64,000 bases of DNA. Origin: Firmicutes bacterium UBA3553. GTDB taxonomy: Bacteria > Bacillota > Clostridia > Tissierellales > Sedimentibacteraceae. Where the stretch lies: NCBI GenBank assembly GCA_002381185.1, contig DFOA01000010.1, forward strand, positions 7,965 to 71,964, read 5' to 3'. Numbering within the stretch: the stretch's first letter is position 1; each line of letters begins with the position of its first letter. The translations under genes and the position numbers were made by a program. This document shows, piece after piece, positions 34,423 through 44,016 of this stretch. Below the pieces are notes generated by a model, which ran no database searches, had not been told where the DNA came from, and saw only the letters and a list, made by a program, of their open reading frames with translations.

Positions 34423-36363
34423 TTGCTGACTGAACAGGAAAAAAGAAAAAGAAAGGTCAGGCAGAATATAATATTATTTATAATAATATATTTTGCTTTC
34501 AGTTTCTATATTATTCATGCGGGAGCGGTTTTAAGTAGCTATGATAAGTTGATTAATCACATTGATAGCTTTGACAAAGATATAGCTGAACATATTAAAA
34601 CCGTTCCTTTTTTTATTCCGAATGTTGAGCAAATAAAATTATGGCTTTTTACCTCTGTTTTCTATTGGGCTGTTGCAGCATTGATTCTATTAGATCTACA
34701 GAAAAAGTACATGTTTGGGAAGGAACATGGTACAGCAAAATGGGGAGATAAGAAAGATATTGAAAAGATAAGAGATAAAGATGACAGCAAGAATATAATA
34801 TTGACCAAGACCGAAATGCTTAGCACTGATACAAGAAAAACAAGAAAAAATTTGAATGTGTTGGTTGTAGGAGGAGCCGGTACAGGAAAGAGCCGTTTTG
34901 TGGCAAAGCCGAATCTGCTTCAAGCTAATACGAGCTATGTTATAACTGATACAAAGGGAGACCTTGTCAGAGACACGGGACAATCTTATATTGAAGCAGG
35001 GTTTAAATTAAAAGTGTTTAATCTTATTGAAATGGGTTATAGCCTCTGCTATAACCTTTTTGCATATATAAGAAGCGAGACGGATGTTCTTAAAATTATA
35101 AACGCTTTGATTAAAAACACTAATCCAAAAGGATACACTGGAGGCAACGATCCATTTTGGGAAAAATCAGAAGCAGCCTTGCTGCAGGCGATATTTTTTT
35201 ATATCTGGTATGAGATAGTTCCTGAAGAGCAGAACATGAAGACGGTAATGCAGTTATTAAAGTATGCAAATGTTAAAGAGGAGGACGAGAGTTATGTAAG
35301 TGATTTGGATATTATTTTTAATGAATTAGAAAAAGATAAGCCTAACCACATTGCAAACCGCCAATATACAATCTTTAAACAAGGTGCCGGAAAGACTGCA
35401 AAGTCCATACTTATTTCTATAGGAGTTAGATTGGCAGCATTCAATATTGATGCTGTTGCAAATCTTACCTCAAAGGATGAACTTGAACTTGATAAATTGG
35501 GTGATGAGAAGACAGCATTATTTATAGTCATCCCTGATTCGGATACAACCTTTAACTTTCTTGCCGCAATGATGTATACACAATTATTTGACAGCTTATA
35601 TTATACAGCCGACTTCAAAAATAAAGGAAGACTTAAGTACCATGTTAGGGCTATCCTTGATGAATTTGCAAACATCGGTTATATACCTGATTTTGAAAAC
35701 AGAATTGCTACAATGAGAAGCCGTGAAATAAGCTGTACAATAATACTTCAAAACCTTGCACAGCTTGAAACAATGTATAAAGATAGTTGGAAAACAATAG
35801 TCGGAAACTGTGATTCTTTCCTGTTTTTGGGAAGCAAGGAACTTAGCACTCTTGAATATGTGAGCAAGCAGCTTGGTAAAGAAACAATTGACACAAGAAA
35901 TATAAATTATGGAAAGGGTAAGCAAGGAAGCACTTCATACAACTATGGCATCCACGGCCGAGAACTTATGACTCCTGATGAAATAGGTCGAATGCCTGAT
36001 GATGATTGTATTTTGATGATAAGAGGACTATATCCTTTTTACTCAAAAAAATATGTACTTGAAAATCACCCCAGGTACAAGCATCTCTATGATTACAGTG
36101 ATGAAAACTACTTTGATTACAGGGATGCTAAGAAATATTACCAAGTAAAAAAATCTGAAGAAGAAAGAACAAAAGTTATTGAAAGATACAGCATGAAGGA
36201 TTTTGAACTTGAATTCGAACAGTTGGAAAGTCTGTATAAATCACTGAACAATAAAGAAACTGGGCCAGATGCGACTCCAGCTAATATAAAAATAGTAGAG
36301 ACTTTGTATGAAGAAGAGCTATTAAATGAAGAAGAAATTAGTAATAACGGAGGAATAAAATGA
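34423..36363 (+). CDS. VirD4/TraG-type coupling protein
   Basis: A 646-residue ATPase that would hand the relaxase-DNA complex to the secretion channel. Two N-terminal membrane segments (about residues 16-33 and 72-92) are followed by Walker A GGAGTGKS (150-157) and Walker B-like AILDEFANIGYIPDF. The start is TTG 34423 with AAAGGAG upstream. It overlaps the next gene by 4 bp. The family (TraG/VirD4, PcfC in enterococci) is clear. Confidence 0.92.
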   Translation: MLTEQEKRKRKVRQNIILFIIIYFAFSFYIIHAGAVLSSYDKLINHIDSFDKDIAEHIKTVPFFIPNVEQIKLWLFTSVFYWAVAALILLDLQKKYMFGKEHGTAKWGDKKDIEKIRDKDDSKNIILTKTEMLSTDTRKTRKNLNVLVVGGAGTGKSRFVAKPNLLQANTSYVITDTKGDLVRDTGQSYIEAGFKLKVFNLIEMGYSLCYNLFAYIRSETDVLKIINALIKNTNPKGYTGGNDPFWEKSEAALLQAIFFYIWYEIVPEEQNMKTVMQLLKYANVKEEDESYVSDLDIIFNELEKDKPNHIANRQYTIFKQGAGKTAKSILISIGVRLAAFNIDAVANLTSKDELELDKLGDEKTALFIVIPDSDTTFNFLAAMMYTQLFDSLYYTADFKNKGRLKYHVRAILDEFANIGYIPDFENRIATMRSREISCTIILQNLAQLETMYKDSWKTIVGNCDSFLFLGSKELSTLEYVSKQLGKETIDTRNINYGKGKQGSTSYNYGIHGRELMTPDEIGRMPDDDCILMIRGLYPFYSKKYVLENHPRYKHLYDYSDENYFDYRDAKKYYQVKKSEEERTKVIERYSMKDFELEFEQLESLYKSLNNKETGPDATPANIKIVETLYEEELLNEEEISNNGGIK

Positions 36364-36674
36364 TAGTAAAAAAAATTAGTGGAAAGTTAAATATGTTTAA
36401 AATGTGGATTCTGACATTATTGATGCCTATAATGTCAACTGTAAATGTATACGCTACTGTAGATGGAGAAACACAGTATGATAATGTAGTTAATTGGATT
36501 CTTGGCTGGATAGGTAGATTAGGTATAGTAGTCGCAATCTATGGAGCCGTTCAAATATCAAGCTCATTTTCTACGGATGATCCTGGACAAAGAAGAAAGG
36601 GTATAATGGAGCTTATCTCAGGCCTCATGCTTTGTGCCATAGGATACGGAGCTAGAGCAATTATAGGATTTTAA
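36360..36674 (+). CDS. Maff2/VirB2-like membrane protein
   Basis: A 104-residue protein with a first hydrophobic segment that may act as a signal (ending near V-Y-A-T), then two membrane segments (about 46-65 and 83-100) separated by FSTDDPGQRRKGIMELISG. The D-(D/N)-P-(G)-x-(R/K)-x-x-G-I pattern matches Maff2-type small proteins of Clostridia elements, which have the layout of VirB2/TrbC pilins. A hairpin follows the gene, which would allow excess production of this small subunit. Confidence 0.78.
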   Translation: MIVKKISGKLNMFKMWILTLLMPIMSTVNVYATVDGETQYDNVVNWILGWIGRLGIVVAIYGAVQISSSFSTDDPGQRRKGIMELISGLMLCAIGYGARAIIGF

Positions 36675-36676
36675 TG

Positions 36677-36700
36677 AGCAGCATGTATATGCTGCTTTTA
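36677..36700 (+). terminator. Hairpin behind the VirB2-like gene
   Basis: AGCAGCAT (36677-36684) pairs perfectly with ATGCTGCT (36689-36696) around GTAT, followed by a short T-run. Probably a partial terminator inside the transfer operon. Confidence 0.75.
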
Positions 36701-36723
36701 TGATATGAAAGGAAGTGATTATT

Positions 36724-37593
36724 ATGGGAGCTATAATTGGCTCGGTACTTGGAGGAGGTCTGGTAGGGTTATTAGGTTGGCAGCACTTAAGAGCTGATGA
36801 GATTGCGAAAAATCTTGACAGAACTTTCAACAATTTAAATGAGATAATACAAGGTGCTGTGGAGTTGGTTACAAAGCCAATTGATTCCTTATCAGGAATC
36901 TGGAGTATAATTACTTCAGTCCATGCAGGCATTCTACCAATAGGATACAGTTTGCTGGCGTTATTTTTCCTGCTTGGTCTCATAAACAAATCTATGTCTT
37001 TTAGAATAATAAGAATTGAAGATATAGTCAGGCTTTTAATGAGGCTTATTATAGCAAAGGCTGTTATGGTAAGAAGCTTTGATTTATTGAACATGATATA
37101 CAATATGTCCATGGAAGCAATATTTTCTGTTGATATATCTGTAGAGTCAATTAGAATTGTCGATACTGCTGCTCTTGCAAATCAAATAAAAGAAATGAAT
37201 CTCATAGAAAGAATATTGTTTCAGTCGCAATTTACACCTATTAGCATAGTAAGCTTTGTTTTAAATATAATGGTATTTGTTATATGCTATGGAAGAATTT
37301 TAGAGTTATGTGCATATACTGCTCTTTCACCGATTCCTATATCAATGTTGAGCAGTGAAGATTACGCCAGTTCTACTAAAAGGTTTTTCCAACACTATGC
37401 GGCTGTTTGCTTACAAGGGTTAATCATTGTACTTGTAGGGATGCTTTTTGGTGGATTGGCAAAGACTTTATTAAGCAATGTTGGAGTAAATTCTGATTTT
37501 GGAATTGGAACTTCCATAGCTTTATCTATTATGTTAATTCTTGTTCTATCAAAATCTGAAGCTTGGGCAGGAAAAATTACTGGGGTGAATTAA
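36724..37593 (+). CDS. VirB6/TrbL-like membrane protein
   Basis: A 289-residue protein with six to seven membrane segments and the family's conserved start MGAIIGSVLGGGLVGLLGW. It corresponds to the VirB6-like channel protein of Gram-positive transfer systems. ATG 36724 lies at good distance from AAAGGAAGTGAT; the GTG at 36715 falls into the ribosome site. It is followed by the PrgI gene after one base. Confidence 0.84.
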   Translation: MGAIIGSVLGGGLVGLLGWQHLRADEIAKNLDRTFNNLNEIIQGAVELVTKPIDSLSGIWSIITSVHAGILPIGYSLLALFFLLGLINKSMSFRIIRIEDIVRLLMRLIIAKAVMVRSFDLLNMIYNMSMEAIFSVDISVESIRIVDTAALANQIKEMNLIERILFQSQFTPISIVSFVLNIMVFVICYGRILELCAYTALSPIPISMLSSEDYASSTKRFFQHYAAVCLQGLIIVLVGMLFGGLAKTLLSNVGVNSDFGIGTSIALSIMLILVLSKSEAWAGKITGVN

Positions 37594-37594
37594 A

Positions 37595-38014
37595 ATGATT
37601 GAAATAAAAATACCTAAAGAAATAAGAGACTATAAGGAAGTCATATTTGCAGGACTTAATTTAAGACAAATAATTAGCTTATCCATAGCGTTTGCTATAA
37701 ATGTACCTTTATATATATTCACAAAACCTTACATAGGGGACGAAATATCAAGTTGGCTTGTTATGATTACAGGTGTTCCTGTTTTTTTAGTAGGCTTTAT
37801 TAAGTTCGATGGAATGCCTTTTGAAAAATATTTTCTAATTATGCTTAGATTCAAATTTCTTGTTCCACGAAAGAGAAGGTATAAAATAGATAACATATAT
37901 ACAATTTTATATCAAGGACAGAGAAAAATGAGAGAAGAGAGCATTCGATCAAAAAATAATAGGAAAGGAAGGTATCTAAATGTTTTTGAAGCAAAAAAAC
38001 AGCAAATCAAATAA
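37595..38014 (+). CDS. PrgI family (VirB3-like) protein
   Basis: A 139-residue membrane protein. The start MIEIKIPKEIRDYKEVIFAGLNLRQ with two membrane segments (about 28-47 and 53-70) and a basic C-terminal tail is the PrgI pattern, the Gram-positive counterpart of VirB3. It overlaps the VirB4 gene by 35 bp, as is common for this pair. Confidence 0.88.
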   Translation: MIEIKIPKEIRDYKEVIFAGLNLRQIISLSIAFAINVPLYIFTKPYIGDEISSWLVMITGVPVFLVGFIKFDGMPFEKYFLIMLRFKFLVPRKRRYKIDNIYTILYQGQRKMREESIRSKNNRKGRYLNVFEAKKQQIK

Positions 38015-40325
38015 AAGCAGAAACAAACATATAAGAATATTTCCGAAAACTGCACAAAAAACAGTTCCTGTAAAAAATGCATTTGATGACGGAATTATTG
38101 AATCCCAAAAAGGTGAATATTCAAAATCTTTTGAGTTTATCGATATTAATTACCACGCTATAAGGGAAGATGACCAAATTGATACATTTGCAAAATATTG
38201 CGAATTTTTAAATTTTTTCAACTCAACAATTAATCTTCAGATAACTATCAATAATAAGTCCATTAATCAATCTGAATTTGAAAAGAAAATTATGCTTGGT
38301 AAAAAAGAGGACAAACTTGATCCATATAGGGATGAATATAATGGAATGCTTAAAAAACAGGTTCAAAAAGGTAAAAATGATACTGAAAAAGAAAAATATA
38401 TTACAATCAGTATTAAGGCAAACGACATAACAGAAGCAAGAAATATCTTTTCTAGGCTTGAAAATGAAATTACTGGATTGTTCAGGAGTATGGGAAGTTA
38501 TGCAAAAATACAGCCGATTAACAAAAGGCTTGAAGTGCTGCATGACATATATAGAAGTGAAAATGCTGGCAATTTTGTTTACAATCCGGAGATGCTAAAA
38601 AATGGATTGACAATTAACGATGAAATTGCTCCTGACAGCTTTGAATTTAAACGAGATCATATGCTAATAGGAAATAAATATGCAAGGGTGGTATTCTTAA
38701 GAAGTTTGCCATCTTTTTTAAATGATCAGTTCTTTACGGAGTTGACAGATTTTAGTTTTAACATGATGACAACTATTAACATAAGAGCCATAGAACCGGA
38801 AAATGCATTGAAGATGATTAAGAGGCAAATTACTGGTATGGAATCTAATAAAATCGAATATCAAAGTAAAAGTGTTAAAAACGGTTATCTGGATGCCTTT
38901 ATTCCTCATGAGTTAAAGAATAATTTGAAGGAAGCTGAAGATCTTCTTGAAGATGTAATGAACAAGAATCAAAGATTGTTTTTGACAAATGTAGCCATAC
39001 TGCTCATGAACGGTGACAAGCAGAAGCTTGATGAGCAGACTGAAACAATAAAGTCAACTGCAAGGAAGTATTTATGTCAAATAGGCACTTTAAATTACCA
39101 GCAGGAAGAAGGGCTTAATTCCGTGCTGCCACTAGGGCAGAATAATCTTTATGTAGACAGATGTCTTACGACTGAAGCGACAGCAGTTTTTATACCTTTT
39201 TCAAGCCAGGAGGTTACTCAACCAGGTGGAATGTATTATGGATTAAATGCAATATCAAAGAACCTTATTATATTTAATCGTAAAACATTAAAAAATCAGA
39301 ACGGATTCATTTTAGGAACACCGGGAAGTGGAAAATCATTTGCAGCTAAGCGTGAAATGAGTAATGTTTTTTTAAATGCCGGTGATGATGTTTTAATAAT
39401 TGATCCTGAGAGAGAATATACTAATTTGGTTAGAAACTTTGGAGGAGAAGTAATAAAGATATCCTCGGATAGTACAAGCCATATCAATCCAATGGATATG
39501 AACATTGAATATTCTGAAGATCCGCTATCATTAAAGTCAGATTTTCTTTTATCCTTATTCGAAACAGTTATTGGAGGTAAAAACGGCCTTACTGCAAAAG
39601 AAAAATCTATTCTTGATAGGTGTGTTAGGTTAACTTATCAGGATTATATGCAAAGTTTCAAAAAAGAGTTAACACCTACATTAAAAGATTTTTATGAGGT
39701 GCTAAAAAACCAAAAGGAGCCTGAAGCAGAAGGTCTGGCAACAGCACTTGAATTATATACGGTAGGGAATTTGTCGGTATTTTCAAAGAAAACCAACGTT
39801 AATATTAATAACAGGATTACATGTTTTGATATAAAAGATTTAGGTAAACAGCTTAAATCAATGGGGATGCTCATAACTCTTGATGCTATCTGGAACAGAA
39901 TAGTTGAAAACAGGAAAAAAGGTAAGCATACATGGATATATATTGATGAAATGTATCTACTATTTAACAATGAATATTCAGCAAACTTTTTCTATGAACT
40001 ATATAAACGTTCAAGAAAGTACGGCGGTGTCGTTACTGGTATAACACAAAATGTTGAAGATTTATTGAGATCCGAAACAGCAAGAAGTATGCTTGCAAAT
40101 TCTGATTTTGTCATGATGCTTAACCAGGCTGCAACAGACAGGTCAGAGCTTGAAAGGATGTTTAATATTTCTCCTGCTCAGCTGCAGTATATAACTAACT
40201 CTGATCCAGGGCATGGGCTATTGTTCACAGGAGGCAGTATAATACCATTTATTGATGATTTCCCGAAAGATACAAAACTGTATAAGATGATGACAACTAA
40301 ATTAGAGGAAACAGGTGCTGCATAA
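37980..40325 (+). CDS. VirB4-type conjugation ATPase
   Basis: A 781-residue ATPase that energises the type IV secretion channel. The N-terminal half (about 1-400) is the VirB4 region; Walker A GTPGSGKS is near residues 446-453 with GFILGTPGSGKSFAAK, followed by DVLIIDPEREYTNLV; the Walker B region reads HTWIYIDEMYLLF. AAAGGAAGG precedes ATG 37980. The stop overlaps the start of the hydrolase gene by one base. Confidence 0.92.
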   Translation: MFLKQKNSKSNKSRNKHIRIFPKTAQKTVPVKNAFDDGIIESQKGEYSKSFEFIDINYHAIREDDQIDTFAKYCEFLNFFNSTINLQITINNKSINQSEFEKKIMLGKKEDKLDPYRDEYNGMLKKQVQKGKNDTEKEKYITISIKANDITEARNIFSRLENEITGLFRSMGSYAKIQPINKRLEVLHDIYRSENAGNFVYNPEMLKNGLTINDEIAPDSFEFKRDHMLIGNKYARVVFLRSLPSFLNDQFFTELTDFSFNMMTTINIRAIEPENALKMIKRQITGMESNKIEYQSKSVKNGYLDAFIPHELKNNLKEAEDLLEDVMNKNQRLFLTNVAILLMNGDKQKLDEQTETIKSTARKYLCQIGTLNYQQEEGLNSVLPLGQNNLYVDRCLTTEATAVFIPFSSQEVTQPGGMYYGLNAISKNLIIFNRKTLKNQNGFILGTPGSGKSFAAKREMSNVFLNAGDDVLIIDPEREYTNLVRNFGGEVIKISSDSTSHINPMDMNIEYSEDPLSLKSDFLLSLFETVIGGKNGLTAKEKSILDRCVRLTYQDYMQSFKKELTPTLKDFYEVLKNQKEPEAEGLATALELYTVGNLSVFSKKTNVNINNRITCFDIKDLGKQLKSMGMLITLDAIWNRIVENRKKGKHTWIYIDEMYLLFNNEYSANFFYELYKRSRKYGGVVTGITQNVEDLLRSETARSMLANSDFVMMLNQAATDRSELERMFNISPAQLQYITNSDPGHGLLFTGGSIIPFIDDFPKDTKLYKMMTTKLEETGAA

Positions 40326-42331
40326 TGTCTGTGAAGAGTAAAAAGAATTCTTATAAAGAAAAAGTTAATAGAAAAGGTTCTCGTGCAAAGATAAAATATT
40401 TAAATGTTAAAAGACTGAAAGATATTAAGACTAAAAAAAGTGGAAATATCAAATATGTGTCGAAAAAAATTCATGCTGGAAATGGCAGATATAAAAGCCC
40501 CATAGCGTCCAAAGAAATTAATAATCAGAAAGATAACCGTACCAGAACACAAACATTACTTGGAAATACTTCTTCAAATGTAAAAGATATATTTAGAGAA
40601 AAGGATGATAACAGACAGCCTGATTTGGGAATTCAGGCTGTCTTATATTCGTCCGATAAAGTTGATGCAGCTGTTGATGTTGTATTCAGTTCAAAAAGAG
40701 TTATTCATACGGTAAGAGATGCTAAAAATGTTGCAAATACAGTAAGAAAAAAAAGGTACATTGACAAGGCATTGATTAAGAAGTTTGCGGTTAAGAGTAC
40801 AATGTCCAGATTAAGATCAGCAAAGAATATTAACATGCAAATTTCAAGTAGATTTCAATCTGAAGACACGGACTTAGGTATCAGAAGCTTTGCTGAAGCT
40901 GAAAATGAAGTAAGAAAAACGTATGATACCGCAATTGCCATATCTAGTGCTATAAAAACTGTGAATAGCAGGAAAATAAAAGGTAACGAGTATATAAAAA
41001 ATAAACTATATAATGAAAAAATAAAAAGATCTAATAGGTATAAAGATACTATCCAAATGTCAAGTTACTCAAATCAAAAAGTAAAAAATGATGTGAGCAA
41101 AAAAAGAGCTGCATATCGACCCACTAAGATTAAAACCAATAAGGTAACTGTAAATAAAACTATTAAGAGCAGAAAAGTGGCGGTGTTTTCTAAAAATGCT
41201 GTGGAAGCGATAAAAAAAGTAGTTATATTTATAATGCCTGGTAAAAAAGTCATGTTGCTCGTATTAATAGGTGCAGCGTTTGTTTTTCTTATGCTTGGTT
41301 CTTCATCCTCCTCTATGATTGCGGCTTTAAGTCAACAATACTTTATGACAGGAGATGATATTGCACAAAAATATCAAGAAAAGGTTGAATTTTTAGATAG
41401 TAAGCTTGAAAAGGAAATCAGTGAGCTTGCAGATGATGACAGATATGATGACGTGGATGTAATTTACATTGGTGATATTCAGGGCATATATACTAACTTT
41501 CAGGAAATATTTGCGGCAGCAGCAGTAAAGTATGAGCAAGATTTGACTTTTTCAGCCAAGGAGGAATCTTTTGTCGAGGAAATATATGAAAAATTGTATA
41601 GTATAGAAGTATCTTCTGAAATATACCAGGTGACTGATAGCAATGGTGAAGAGGTTGATAGGAAAAGAAAAATAATAACCATATATTCCTATGACATGGA
41701 AAGTGTAATGAGTAAATTGGGATTTGATGATGAACAAAAGTCCTGGACAAGGCGTCTTGTCTCAGGATTTGGTGAACAGTTTCCGGAGTTTGCCCAACAA
41801 TACGGTGAATTGACAGAGGAAGAAATAAGAGAATTAATGAAGAATGCTCCAAAACTGTCTAGTTCAAGGCAGCAGAAATTGTATGATACAGCATTAAGTA
41901 TTGTTGGAAAAGTCAAATATTTCTGGGGTGGAAAAAGTGCTGCCGGTTGGAATGATGATTGGGGTAAGAAAACTAAAGTGACTGCAGAGGGCAGCGATAC
42001 AACAGGAACATACAGGCCATTTGGATTGGATTGTTCAGGATACGTAGATTGGGTGTATAAGACTGCTGGAATTGGCACTATGTTATCTGGAGGAGGCACG
42101 GCATATCAATTCGGTCAATCATATCCTGTCAAGGTTGATGATCTCCAAGTTGGAGATCTGGCATTTTTGCAAATGCCAAATTCATCCGGAATTAATCATG
42201 TTGGAATCTATATTGGCAAGGATAAAGATAACAATAACCTGTATGCTCACTGTGAATGGGGAACAGGTGTTACTATAAATAGTTTTAAAGGATTTAAATA
42301 TTTCAGGAGAGTAGTAAATTTTGAGGAGTGA
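40325..42331 (+). CDS. Conjugation hydrolase with NlpC/P60 domain
   Basis: A 668-residue protein that would open the peptidoglycan for the transfer channel. The first 300 residues are basic and cytosolic; a membrane segment at about 304-325 (KVMLLVLIGAAFVFLMLG) is followed by an extracellular region (about 335-510) and a C-terminal NlpC/P60 domain with catalytic Cys570 in GLDCSGYVDWV and the histidine in GINHVGIYIG. Similar CD1108-type proteins follow virB4 in other Clostridia elements. The long basic N-terminal part is unusual in length. Confidence 0.86.
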   Translation: MSVKSKKNSYKEKVNRKGSRAKIKYLNVKRLKDIKTKKSGNIKYVSKKIHAGNGRYKSPIASKEINNQKDNRTRTQTLLGNTSSNVKDIFREKDDNRQPDLGIQAVLYSSDKVDAAVDVVFSSKRVIHTVRDAKNVANTVRKKRYIDKALIKKFAVKSTMSRLRSAKNINMQISSRFQSEDTDLGIRSFAEAENEVRKTYDTAIAISSAIKTVNSRKIKGNEYIKNKLYNEKIKRSNRYKDTIQMSSYSNQKVKNDVSKKRAAYRPTKIKTNKVTVNKTIKSRKVAVFSKNAVEAIKKVVIFIMPGKKVMLLVLIGAAFVFLMLGSSSSSMIAALSQQYFMTGDDIAQKYQEKVEFLDSKLEKEISELADDDRYDDVDVIYIGDIQGIYTNFQEIFAAAAVKYEQDLTFSAKEESFVEEIYEKLYSIEVSSEIYQVTDSNGEEVDRKRKIITIYSYDMESVMSKLGFDDEQKSWTRRLVSGFGEQFPEFAQQYGELTEEEIRELMKNAPKLSSSRQQKLYDTALSIVGKVKYFWGGKSAAGWNDDWGKKTKVTAEGSDTTGTYRPFGLDCSGYVDWVYKTAGIGTMLSGGGTAYQFGQSYPVKVDDLQVGDLAFLQMPNSSGINHVGIYIGKDKDNNNLYAHCEWGTGVTINSFKGFKYFRRVVNFEE

Positions 42332-42335
42332 TCAA

Positions 42336-42575
42336 ATGACTTTATATGATAAGTTGGAGAAAGAAAAACAGGTACTTGAAAAATTTATTCAAAAAAGAGA
42401 TGAGCTGAACAAAAAAATCGAACAGTCAAATGCTAAAATTAAGTTAATTGAGGAGGACATAGAAAACATTGAAATGAAAACAACGGTTAAAGTGATTAAG
42501 AGTAAAGGATATACAATATCAGATGTGAGGGAAGCAATTACATCCGGAGTATTGGATGATGTCTTAAAAAGATGA
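42336..42575 (+). CDS. Coiled-coil protein, DUF4315-like
   Basis: A 79-residue protein, almost wholly a charged helix (residues 1-55) and a short C-terminal V-R-E-A-I-T-S-G-V-L-D-D segment. Position and layout correspond to the DUF4315-type small proteins that follow the NlpC/P60 gene in Tn1549-like transfer regions. GAGGAGTGAT (42322-42331) fixes ATG 42336. The role is unknown. Confidence 0.68.
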   Translation: MTLYDKLEKEKQVLEKFIQKRDELNKKIEQSNAKIKLIEEDIENIEMKTTVKVIKSKGYTISDVREAITSGVLDDVLKR

Positions 42576-42635
42576 AACTAATTTAGCTAAGATTTCAATT
42601 AAAATGAATAAAACATCTTAAGTTTCATACAATAT

Positions 42636-42677
42636 ATTATGTACATAATTGACATTGTGCACATAATATGATAGGAT
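42636..42677 (+). promoter_or_regulatory. Toxin-antitoxin promoter with two tandem operators
   Basis: ATTATGTACATAAT (42636-42649, perfect palindrome) and ATTGTGCACATAAT (42654-42667) lie 18 bp apart on both sides of TTGACA (42649-42654); a weak TAGGAT (42672-42677) is 17 bp further. This is the usual layout for a self-repressing toxin-antitoxin operon. Confidence 0.7.
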
Positions 42678-42699
42678 GGAGAACAAGGAGATGAGGAAG

Positions 42700-43125
42700 A
42701 TGATAACTATGAATGCTACAGATGTAAGAAGAGATTGGAGTCTGGTTATAGATAATGCGGTACGTGAAAAACCACAATTTTTCAAAAGAACAAGAGATTA
42801 TATGATGCTTTCGGATATTAATTTTCTTGAAGACTTACTTGCTGCATATAAGTTTACTGCGGAGAAAATTGTTGAAGATGACGGATCGGTTACTTTATCG
42901 CTAAATGAAATAGACCTAGTTGAGAATGCTGATTCTGAGAATGAAGCAAAGCTTAAGTTGGCGGAGTCAATTCTTGAATATGCACAAGATTACTACAAGG
43001 AATTTAATTATTGGAGTTCTTCGCCCAACAGGAAGGTACATATTCCATATGTATTTAAGGCTCTTGTTTTAGAAGATATAAATAAAATAGGAGACCTAAT
43101 AGAATGCCGAAATGGAAAGAATTAA
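42700..43125 (+). CDS. Phd/YefM-like antitoxin
   Basis: A 141-residue protein. The N-terminal part MITMNATDVRRDWSLVIDNAV followed by REKPQFFKRTRDYMMLSD has the Phd/YefM pattern (N-A-x-x-x-R-x-x-W/F..I-D). The C-terminal region would wrap the toxin. It overlaps the toxin gene by 22 bp. ATG 42700 has AAGGAG upstream; in-frame ATGs at 42676, 42691 and 42709 are alternatives. Two palindromes before it suggest self-repression. Confidence 0.72.
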   Translation: MITMNATDVRRDWSLVIDNAVREKPQFFKRTRDYMMLSDINFLEDLLAAYKFTAEKIVEDDGSVTLSLNEIDLVENADSENEAKLKLAESILEYAQDYYKEFNYWSSSPNRKVHIPYVFKALVLEDINKIGDLIECRNGKN

Positions 43126-43322
43126 AAAGGTTCTGCGAAAATGACGGTTGGGAGCTGTACAAGGATACAGATCATTATTATTTCAGAAAAAAAGACGTAG
43201 ACGGAACAACAAGGAAAACTAAAGTATCCAAAGGTAGCGGTGAGATTAAAAGCGGGTTGTGGCAAGTAATCTTAAAGAAGCAGTTACAAGTTACAAAAGA
43301 ATATTTTAATGAAAAAATATAA
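43104..43322 (+). CDS. HicA-like mRNA interferase toxin
   Basis: A 72-residue basic protein with a double-stranded-RNA-binding-like fold: MPKWKELKRFCENDGWELYKDTDHYYFRKK. The D-T-D-H segment contains the histidine at the place of the HicA catalytic residue, and KVSKGSGEIKSGLWQVILKKQLQV is typical of this HicA subgroup. With the overlapping antitoxin it forms an addiction pair. A terminator follows. Confidence 0.76.
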   Translation: MPKWKELKRFCENDGWELYKDTDHYYFRKKDVDGTTRKTKVSKGSGEIKSGLWQVILKKQLQVTKEYFNEKI

Positions 43323-43350
43323 AAGGCACTCAATTGTAGGGTGCTTTTTA
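43322..43350 (+). terminator. Terminator of the toxin-antitoxin operon
   Basis: GCACTC (43326-43331) pairs with GGGTGC (43339-43344) with one G-T pair, followed by five T. Confidence 0.75.
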
Positions 43351-43373
43351 CTATTTAAATAGGAGGACTTAAA

Positions 43374-43820
43374 ATGAATAGTGTTGTATTAATAGGAAGA
43401 TTAGCCCGAGATCCTGAATTAAGATTTATACCTTCTTCAGGAATGGCTGTCGCTAGATTTACATTAGCCGTAGATAAAGAATTATTTGGAGAAAAGAAAC
43501 AACAAGCTATTAGTCAAGGTAAACCAACAGCAGATTTCATAAGTATAACTGTTTTTGGTAAACAGGCCGAAAATTGTGCCAACTATCTTGCAAAAGGAAG
43601 TCAGTGCGCTATACATGGTAGGATTTCAACCGGAAGCTATACTACACATACAGGCGAAAAAAGGTATACAACAGATATTATAGCGGATAGAGTAGAATTT
43701 ATTGGTGGTAATAAAAATAATGAATCACATAATAATGGCGTGCATCCAGATACCACCTTCTTTGACAATTTGCCTGACGATAATTTTACTCCGGCAGATG
43801 ATGAGGATATACCATTCTAG
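43374..43820 (+). CDS. ssb: Single-stranded DNA-binding protein
   Basis: A 148-residue SSB. It starts MNSVVLIGRLARDPELR, has an OB fold to about residue 110 and ends in the acidic tip DDEDIPF that binds partner proteins. It would protect single-stranded DNA during transfer of the element. It has its own AGGAGG site and a terminator behind it. Confidence 0.95.
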   Translation: MNSVVLIGRLARDPELRFIPSSGMAVARFTLAVDKELFGEKKQQAISQGKPTADFISITVFGKQAENCANYLAKGSQCAIHGRISTGSYTTHTGEKRYTTDIIADRVEFIGGNKNNESHNNGVHPDTTFFDNLPDDNFTPADDEDIPF

Positions 43821-43844
43821 AAATTAGCATACATGACAACATGG

Positions 43845-43874
43845 GGCATTCGTTTAATACGGATGCCTTTTTAT
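43845..43874 (+). terminator. Terminator of ssb
   Basis: GGCATTCG (43845-43852) pairs with CGGATGCC (43860-43867), with one G-T pair, then a T-run. Confidence 0.82.
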
Positions 43875-43885
43875 TGCATAAAAAA

Positions 43886-43914
43886 GTAACTGCTCATATG
43901 CGGTGAGCAGTTAC
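43886..43914 (-). terminator. Perfect 11-bp hairpin, minus-strand terminator shape
   Basis: GTAACTGCTCA (43886-43896) and TGAGCAGTTAC (43904-43914) pair perfectly around a 7-base loop. On the minus strand it is followed by six T, so it would stop antisense transcription from the right; on the plus strand no T-run follows. Confidence 0.55.
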
Positions 43915-44016
43915 GGACAAAATGCAATTACAATATTGTTGTCAAATTATAGCCATGATATCACATAAAATTTATAAATGCAATATTAAAATAATGTTTT
44001 TTAAACGGAGGATAAG

